Source of the DNA: Nostoc sp. S4
Lineage (GTDB): Bacteria; Cyanobacteriota; Cyanobacteriia; Cyanobacteriales; Nostocaceae
Assembly: GCA_029379225.1 (NCBI GenBank)
Contig: JAQYWR010000004.1
Coordinates: 124,001 to 188,000, forward strand
Length of the DNA: 64,000 nucleotides
Reading direction: 5' to 3'
Shown: positions 61,700-64,000 of the stretch, one piece after another
Layout of the letters: every line of letters begins with the position of its first letter
Position numbering within the stretch: the first letter of the stretch is position 1
The notes under the pieces: generated by a model
Database searches by the model: none
Seen by the model: only the letters and a program-made list of their open reading frames with translations
Told to the model about the DNA's origin: nothing
Made by a program: the position numbers and the translations under genes

Positions 61700-63767
61700 A
61701 GGGCATAGTGAGTACTGTGGATTGTGTAGATACAGTAATTTCTGTTGCCTACTAATTAATCAAAATGTTTTGTTTTGTTAGCAATTAGCTATCTTATCTG
61801 CGCTAAATGCTTTTCTCCAAATCAACACCACACGACACATACTGCCCTAATAAAGCCTTAGGTTTATAGGCAATTTTGGCACACAGCGATCGTGTAAAAA
61901 TGTTATGCAACGCTTGAGTTTTGAGATTCTGGCAATCGCTCAACTAATTTGGGATTTTAGATTTACAATTTGAGATTTATTTCATTCATGAGAAGTCAGT
62001 CAAAATTCCAAATCCAAAATTGCCTTTGTAGAAACTAGTAAAATAGTCTTGGAGTGTAATAGCTGCTTGACCAGTAAATTCAAACCATTGATAATGGTTA
62101 ATATTTGGATCGATAGAAACTGAAGAGTAGCTAAGAGAACAGAAACGCTTTTTTTGCCTGCAAGAGTTTGATTATCTAGCTTGACCGCAGCAACGTAGCT
62201 AGTAATAATGACAACGTTCTGTGTGTTGATAAATGTCATAGCCAGTTTCAACGTCCAGGATAATACATTCTATGGGATTCGACCCAGAAAAGTTGACAAG
62301 TTCGTTACAGAAAACATCACCTTTAATCTGAATTTATGTCATATAAAAAAGTAATAAAACTTTCAGCAGGTGATTGCCAAGCAGTTAGATTTAGTTATTT
62401 TTCCTCGAAATCTTAATTAAATAACTAATTTACCTCACAAGTTTTAAACGTTGAATTAATAAAAACAATAGCATACTTTATATAAACTAAATGATTACTT
62501 TAAACTTTTTTTATATACAAATAGGTTATTTTTGATATGTATTTTGTCGAATATACTATATTTTAGTATAATTAGAGACTTATAAAATATCTAAATAATA
62601 AAACTCTCTATAACTGAAAGAGAAGTTACCTCTAAAAATAACAGTATTAATTTGTTTATTATTAAGTAACGATGATATGAATAAATGGAATGAGTACAAG
62701 GATTTTTTAGGAAAATCTCATAATTCAACTAATGTTTTTGATGATTTTTTAATATAGATGTAAATAAAAAATAAAATAGTTCTTTAAAGAGCAATTGTTA
62801 ATTTTGAGTATGTTGCACAGTAAACATAATTATGACTACACCAGGCGGAAGTTAACGGCTTATTTAAATCAAGGAGAGGATAATCGTAGGTTGGGGGTCG
62901 GATTATTTGCTGGCTTGTTGTAGGGAAGGAGTAAAAGTCAGGAAACGCTAAGAGCGTAGTGGCTCACCAATTTAGGCAGCTATTAACTAGATACAGTATG
63001 ATATAAGCGATCGCCCGATCTAACTGATTAGTACAATCAAATTAGAATATTCTTAGCAAAATTGATGATAATGTCTGATATTACACAACATTACTAACAA
63101 TAAGTTGTTAATACTTTTGTAGCCTTATTACTATTTACTGATGCTGAAAAGCTTGATAGTTAAGCTGATTGTAGTGTATACCTACGATGATTAGAACTTA
63201 AGATGATAAATATTCTGGTGATAGAATCAAGATTTCTGCCCAGTCAAATGGTTGACAAACAAAAAAGTTTTCGGCATACTTAAAAGCAAGCTCATGCAAG
63301 TTTTTTGAGTTTATTTATCGGCGCTTCATTATTCTTGAAAGTAAAATTTTCTGGTTAGCGCTATTGTATTTTACGCTACTAGATTTGAGGACAAATAACG
63401 ATATAACTAAAGAAGCTTTCAAGTAACACAACCATAATAATTCAGAATTCAGAAGGAGGCAGTACAGTTTTGGGTCTTTCTAAGTAAAGCAACTGCCGTT
63501 GAGAATAGTTAAAGAATCAGTAAAACATTTGATTAATCAATATACCAATCATCCGAAACTCTTTCTAAATTCTGAATTTTGACTCCTGAGTTTTGAATTC
63601 ATCTTCCTAAAACAATTCATATAAAACCACTTAGACCTATCTGCCTAGTTAGGGTAACAGCATCAATAAGAAGAAAAGCCCTCTAAAGTTAATTGGTGGA
63701 AGAGTCTATTGTTATCGACTGAATATAGCCGTCAGAGCTATCCCCTAGTAAAAATTGGAATGAAAAT
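61700..63767. promoter_or_regulatory. Two-kilobase divergent regulatory region between hglE and hgdB
   Basis: AT-rich with no supported gene; a minus-strand frame at 62000-62251 has no domain. It must hold the hglE promoter (left) and the hgdB promoter (right). Both genes are expected to be induced during heterocyst maturation. I found no certain NtcA or DevH box by eye. Sequence near 62885-62960 (GTCGGATTATTTGCTGG, CTAAGAGCGTAGTGGCTC) looks repeat-derived. Confidence 0.5.
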
Positions 63768-64000
63768 ATGGCAGTAAATAAAGAAAGCCGATTATTCACA
63801 AAACCTACAGGTCGATCGCAAGTAATTTTAGCAACTTCGCTGGCGTTAGCGGCCGGATTAATCAGTTTATATAGTTTGGCAGCGTTTTGGCCGAAAGCTA
63901 AAGTTGAAACACAAGTAGCGAATCCTCCGAAAGTTGCTACCCCGGTAAAACTTGCTGTCACCGCCTTAGGACGTTTGCAACCAGACGGTGAAGTTACTTC
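63768..64000 (+). CDS. hgdB: DevB/HgdB-type membrane-fusion protein, N-terminal part only
   Basis: The frame begins at ATG 63768 and runs off the right edge (77 codons). An N-terminal basic stretch is followed by a transmembrane helix (VILATSLALAAGLISLYSLAAFW) and then KLAVTALGRLQPDGEV, the start of the DevB-type adaptor of ABC exporters. In Anabaena PCC 7120 a DevB-like gene (hgdB) lies next to the hgl cluster and is needed to deposit heterocyst glycolipids; the position here agrees. DevB of the devBCA operon is the alternative name if C and A follow. Confidence 0.75.
   Translation, partial: MAVNKESRLFTKPTGRSQVILATSLALAAGLISLYSLAAFWPKAKVETQVANPPKVATPVKLAVTALGRLQPDGEVT

Noticed and set aside
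61700..61800. Candidate NtcA or DevH sites near the hglE start
   Set aside because: Spacing between GTA and TAC or TGT and ACA half-sites did not fit the known 8 or 9-10 bases.
62000..62251. 83-codon minus-strand frame in the hglE leader
   Set aside because: No motif, AT-rich hydrophobic translation typical of chance frames.
62270..62300. GGATTCGACCC, similar to a tRNA T-arm
   Set aside because: No matching acceptor stem or anticodon arm could be traced; no tRNA gene was found in the window.

Overview
This window looks like chromosome of a filamentous, heterocyst-forming cyanobacterium (Nostoc, Anabaena, Calothrix or Tolypothrix type). The signs are a heterocyst glycolipid (hgl) gene cluster with hetN and hetI, a cyanobacterial RpaA regulator, an FtrV subunit, many HIP1 octamers (GCGATCGC), heptanucleotide tandem repeats and numerous tiny dispersed repeats. 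All calls come from reading the sequence and translations by eye; no database search was run.

Layout. 1-7.9 kb is accessory: a cut-off tyrosine recombinase, ftrV, a broken Uma2 gene, and a compact three-gene operon (NACHT ATPase, 14-blade WD40 protein, second NACHT ATPase lacking an N-terminal domain) that resembles a STAND-type sensor split over three polypeptides. A 21-bp tandem repeat array lies just upstream. 7.9-16.6 kb is mostly housekeeping: a PP2C phosphatase with a pseudokinase-like region, NfeD plus SPFH membrane proteins, Zur, PurS and PurQ, an SLH-domain glycoside hydrolase and an HdeD-like membrane protein. 16.7-22.9 kb holds a DUF1400 protein, a two-gene operon of a small effector-associated protein and a caspase-TPR membrane protein, a PPOX-fold protein, ChaB and Uma2 genes. 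23-31 kb holds FtsI with an FtsL-like partner, a small lipoprotein, a repeat-rich kilobase and the glycogen branching enzyme GlgB.

31-38.6 kb is a toxin-antitoxin and repeat graveyard: ParDE and VapBC look intact, while a PIN toxin, a RelE-type toxin, a HEPN toxin and a second UPF0175 antitoxin are truncated or frameshifted, in one case by a MITE. Two trypsin-like protease genes, the second fused to a WD40 propeller, sit in the same stretch. A Ser/Thr kinase and rpaA follow.

43.6-64 kb is the heterocyst envelope region. hglE, hglD, hglC, a PfaD-like enoyl reductase gene and hglB are read on the minus strand in that order and together make a PUFA-synthase-like polyketide assembly line: ketosynthases and chain-length factor, acyltransferases, tandem ACPs, a ketoreductase, a dehydratase, an enoyl reductase and a terminal thioester reductase that would release a fatty alcohol. 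HetI would load the phosphopantetheine arms. hetN follows hglB. An HgdB/DevB-type membrane-fusion protein begins at the right edge, divergent from hglE, and would belong to the glycolipid exporter.

Points of most interest: the split NACHT/WD40/NACHT operon, the caspase operon, a HetN homologue lacking the RGSGR peptide, a ketoreductase that seems divided between HglE and HglD, and at least two small MITE families with TA target duplications plus palindromic repeats inserted into genes, including in frame within hglE.
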